Shown here piece by piece: positions 11,253 through 13,556 of a stretch of 13,556 nucleotides of DNA; within the stretch, counting starts at the first letter, position 1, and each line of letters begins with the position of its first letter. A model generated the notes under the pieces. That model was not told the origin of the DNA, searched no databases, and was given only the letters and a program-made list of their open reading frames with translations. The position numbers and the translations under genes were made by a program. Source of the stretch: Bacteroidales bacterium (GTDB lineage Bacteria > Bacteroidota > Bacteroidia > Bacteroidales > WCHB1-69). The DNA is taken from contig JAFXPL010000070.1 in the NCBI GenBank assembly GCA_017527945.1, positions 1-13,556 on the forward strand, written 5' to 3'.

Positions 11253-12053
11253 TCATCTTACTAGCACGGCATCGGGAACGGAGAGCTTTGCGTAGTGCTC
11301 GTTGGCGAATTTCAACGAGCAAAGAAAATACTCCTGCACACATCCTTCTGAGAATATGGACGGGAAAAGACCCGGGTTCTCGCGCAAGTACTCCTGCAGC
11401 ATCTCATTATGGACCAGTCTGTCCTGATATCCCAACTGCCGGCAATCAAACGTATCGACATTTACCACCTTGTCTCCTATTTTAAAATGCTGGCAATGTC
11501 CTGACAAGGCTAACGGATAGCCTGACAACTGCACATACATCCGAGTCGTGGGGGCAACCGTAGCAACATATTCTGCCGAATTGACTTTTTCCAACGTATA
11601 ATAGGAAACATTCAGTTTCGTTGTCAAAGAAATCCCTTCATGCGGAGTTAACATCAATGTGTCAAACGGGAAAACTTGCGGCTCTTGCCCCAGACGAGTT
11701 GTCTCAAGACAATTCCAAAAGTGTTTGAAAGATTGGGAATGCCAACGACCTCCATCATAGTGTAATTGACCGAGGCGAAGACTGTCGTAAAGTAGCGTAA
11801 GAGTTGAATCGGTGGTGTTCGTGATCGTAAAAGAATATTGCATCACCACATCAGATATCAGAACACAATCAAAAGGGGCGCTCATGCACTGCGGGAGTTT
11901 CTCCAAACTGACATGGTTAACACCAAGAGTGTCGAAGGAGATAGCAAGCTGAGTATATCCGAACTTCGGAACAAGATGTACAACGGCCATCAACAGCATG
12001 ATTTTTCGAATAGTATTCATCGCTGAAAATAATTTATAATTCCACTTCTTCAT
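11253..12053 (-). CDS. Exported protein of unknown function
   Basis: The frame is open from an upstream ATG at 12107, but the promoter box at 12091-12084 places the transcript start near 12077, so the ATG at 12053 (MKKWNYKLFSAMNTIRK) is preferred, giving 266 residues; the ATG at 12020 (MNTIRKIMLLMAVVH) is a possible alternative with a more compact signal peptide. The segment IMLLMAVVHLVPKFGYTQ looks like the core of a signal peptide. The mature part is rich in beta-type sequence (YSFTITNTTDSTLTLLYDSL; ISLTTKLNVSYYTLEKVN), which suggests a beta-sandwich, but no family is recognised. It is probably periplasmic or surface-exposed. It lies downstream of, and on the same strand as, the TonB-type receptor but has its own promoter. 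The stop is TGA at 11255-11253, adjoining the palindromic repeats. Confidence 0.68.
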   Translation of the reverse strand: MKKWNYKLFSAMNTIRKIMLLMAVVHLVPKFGYTQLAISFDTLGVNHVSLEKLPQCMSAPFDCVLISDVVMQYSFTITNTTDSTLTLLYDSLRLGQLHYDGGRWHSQSFKHFWNCLETTRLGQEPQVFPFDTLMLTPHEGISLTTKLNVSYYTLEKVNSAEYVATVAPTTRMYVQLSGYPLALSGHCQHFKIGDKVVNVDTFDCRQLGYQDRLVHNEMLQEYLRENPGLFPSIFSEGCVQEYFLCSLKFANEHYAKLSVPDAVLVR

Positions 12054-12083
12054 GTTATAGATATACATTTGAAATGCACGCCG

Positions 12084-12114
12084 CAAAGATAGCATTTTTA
12101 TTAGCATGATACAA
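12084..12114 (-). promoter_or_regulatory. Promoter of the exported protein gene (TTG-N20-TATCTTTG)
   Basis: On the minus strand, TTG at 12114-12112 and TATCTTTG at 12091-12084 are separated by 20 bases, a good match to the Bacteroidetes -33/-7 consensus. The transcript should start near 12077, 24 bases before the ATG at 12053. This decides against the longer frame starting at 12107. Confidence 0.7.
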
Positions 12115-12159
12115 GAAATGCAAAAGATTGCGGCTCATGCTTCCTATCCGCGGAGAACA

Positions 12160-13556
12160 CTACCTCCGCTCCCCCTGGCCCTGTCCGGCCTGCGAGCCCT
12201 CCAACTCCATCTTCCCGAACTTGAACGACAGCCCGAACCGCACCGTCCGCGCCCGATAGCTCACACGCGTGGAGTCGCTGTAACTGTAATAGGGATTGGC
12301 GTTTACGGTCGCGTTGCGGTTCCAGTCGAAGAGGTCGTCCACATTGACCCACACCGCGATGCGCCGCTTCCAGAACTCCGCCCGCAACCCGAGGTCGATG
12401 CTGTAGCTCGGCCGCACCGTGGTGAAGAGGAACACGTTCTGCGACTGATAGTTGGCAGCGGCGTTCACCTCCAATACCTTCCACAACTTCGCCCAAAAGT
12501 TCAGCCGGAAACTATAACCTAAATTCTCCGTCAAGTAGGGCTGCTCCTCGTCGCGGAACTGGAACGCCGACTTCGTGTAATAGACATTGCCGTAAAACCG
12601 GATGTTCATGAAGCTCTTGAGCTGGTACGTAACGTTTACCTCCGCGCCCGTGTTCAGGGTCTTGCCTGCATTGATGGGCTGCGAAAAACAGACAACCCTT
12701 CCGAAAAACGGGTCGTAGCAGACATCCGCAAGGTTGGAGAACTCGTCTTTCGTGTTCTTGAACCACGCATTGACGCCCACATTGCCGAATTTGTTGATAT
12801 ACTTCGTCCAGCCTGCCTCCACGGAGTTGGTGAACGCTTGCCGCAAGTCAGGGTTTCCCGTACTGAAGCTGTCCTCCCCGTATCTGCGGTAGGTGGTCAG
12901 GTCGGAGGCCTGCGGATTGCTCACCCGCCGCGTGTAACTCAGCTTGAAATTGTGCATGTTCTTCGTGCGGTAGCTCAGGTGTATCGACGGGAAAAGTCCC
13001 CAATAGAGCTTCCGCACGTTATCGGCAGGGGAATCGGGATAGTCTAAATTCAGCGACAGCAGCTCGGAGCGCAGTCCGCCCTTCAGCGTGAAGCCGCCGA
13101 AACGGTGCTGCAGGGTGACGTATGCGTCGAAATCCCCGTCCTGATTGCGCGCGTTCATCGAACGCACCGCGTCATTCACATAGTAACGCCCCAAATCGGC
13201 TGCCACCAATGTGTCCGTAGTCAAAAGCTGCTTGTTGTAAGAATAGCTTCCCGAGACCCCCGTCTCCACCTCGCCGTTCTGATGATATGGGATTGTGTAA
13301 TCAACTGACACACTTCCCCTATGATACTGGTAATCATTTGTTTGCAGCCAGTCACGATCCGCAAGCCTTGGTGAAAGATAGTCGCGTTGGAGATCACCGC
13401 TCAAGCGGTAGCCCTGCCCCGCATATATGGCTGAAGTACTCAACTTATGCCCTTGGTTGTTGAATTTATGCTCATACCAAAGACCCACGTAGCCCGACAA
13501 AATCCCGGATCTGTTGTGCACCGTATTATGATAGGAATAATCCCCGGGATTGTAGA
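12160..13556 (-). CDS. C-terminal part of a TonB-dependent receptor-type outer-membrane beta-barrel protein
   Basis: The frame is open from the right edge to TAG at 12162-12160, giving about 465 residues; the N-terminus (signal peptide, any CarboxypepD_reg-like and plug domains) lies outside. The sequence is a run of alternating beta-strands with aromatic belts, such as FKLSYTRRVSNPQASDLTTY, NVTYQLKSFMNIRFYGNVYY and YQSQNVFLFTTVRPSYSIDL, ending RTVRFGLSFKFGK plus a short polar tail. This matches the outer-membrane beta-barrel family (OMP_b-brl_3 type) of Bacteroidetes TonB-dependent receptors, which take up or export large substrates energised by TonB. The substrate cannot be told from the barrel. 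The final residues (MELEGSQAGQGQGERR) extend past the usual aromatic-terminated barrel end. No SusD-like gene follows, so it is not evidently part of a polysaccharide-utilisation locus. Confidence 0.87.
   Translation of the reverse strand, partial: YNPGDYSYHNTVHNRSGILSGYVGLWYEHKFNNQGHKLSTSAIYAGQGYRLSGDLQRDYLSPRLADRDWLQTNDYQYHRGSVSVDYTIPYHQNGEVETGVSGSYSYNKQLLTTDTLVAADLGRYYVNDAVRSMNARNQDGDFDAYVTLQHRFGGFTLKGGLRSELLSLNLDYPDSPADNVRKLYWGLFPSIHLSYRTKNMHNFKLSYTRRVSNPQASDLTTYRRYGEDSFSTGNPDLRQAFTNSVEAGWTKYINKFGNVGVNAWFKNTKDEFSNLADVCYDPFFGRVVCFSQPINAGKTLNTGAEVNVTYQLKSFMNIRFYGNVYYTKSAFQFRDEEQPYLTENLGYSFRLNFWAKLWKVLEVNAAANYQSQNVFLFTTVRPSYSIDLGLRAEFWKRRIAVWVNVDDLFDWNRNATVNANPYYSYSDSTRVSYRARTVRFGLSFKFGKMELEGSQAGQGQGERR

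Noticed and set aside
11022..11264. Plus-strand frame of 80 codons between the HTH gene and the exported-protein gene
   Set aside because: It starts at a TTG inside the truncated ORF and mostly translates the palindromic repeats.
12106..12522. Plus-strand frame opposite the receptor barrel (138 codons)
   Set aside because: It is a Pro/Arg/His-rich shadow of the barrel gene with no signal, motif or promoter.

Overview
This window reads as a chromosomal segment from a Bacteroidales/Bacteroidetes bacterium. The evidence is the repeated -7 promoter motif TAnnTTTG (TATTTTTG, TACTTTTG, TATCTTTG) ahead of most genes, weak Shine-Dalgarno signals, about 790-residue FtsX/MacB-type permeases, an outer-membrane beta-barrel receptor of the TonB-dependent type, and AAA/DUF4143 ATPase and PIN accessory genes. 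I cannot name a genus.

Layout. 1-473 (minus): the start of a helical protein running off the left edge, translationally coupled (TAATG) to a broken DUF5674 gene. 521-585: a cluster of three hairpins. 669-3041 (+): FtsX-like permease 1. 3047-3076: a palindrome between convergent genes. 3072-4412 (minus): an AAA/DUF4143 ATPase with three 32-bp-phased repeats over its promoter. 4503-4568 (+): the 3' tail of a lost third permease gene. 4625-4746: dyad operators and a sigma-54-like -24 element. 4775-7138 (+): permease 2. 7229-8467 (+): lysine 2,3-aminomutase (kamA) with a strong terminator. 8580-9108 (minus): a PIN-domain protein preceded one base upstream by a 37-residue basic ORF. 9310-10350 (+): an unknown secreted protein. 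10425-10991 (+): an HTH regulator or antitoxin-like protein with a dyad over its promoter and a truncated partner ORF. 11119-11252: two degenerate palindromic repeats. 11253-12053 (minus): an unknown exported protein. 12160-13556 (minus): the C-terminal barrel of a TonB-type receptor, open at the right edge.

How the genes relate. The two permeases probably belong to a macrolide/peptide-type ABC export or lipoprotein-handling system; its ATPase, membrane-fusion and TolC-like partners are not in the window. The permease array has been rearranged: a DUF4143 ATPase in the opposite orientation now lies between permease 1 and the surviving tail of a deleted paralogue. kamA is a complete housekeeping-type enzyme gene with all expected catalytic residues. 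The PIN pair, the ATPase, the DUF5674 remnant and the HTH gene look like small mobile or stress/defence modules, several of them partly decayed.

Most notable observations: (1) the permease tail remnant, which differs from permease 1 only at synonymous positions; (2) paired 17-bp dyads about 90-110 bp upstream of a possible sigma-54 promoter for permease 2; (3) the 32-bp-phased repeats on the ATPase promoter; and (4) the 37-residue ORF coupled to the PIN gene. No convincing wholly new system was found.
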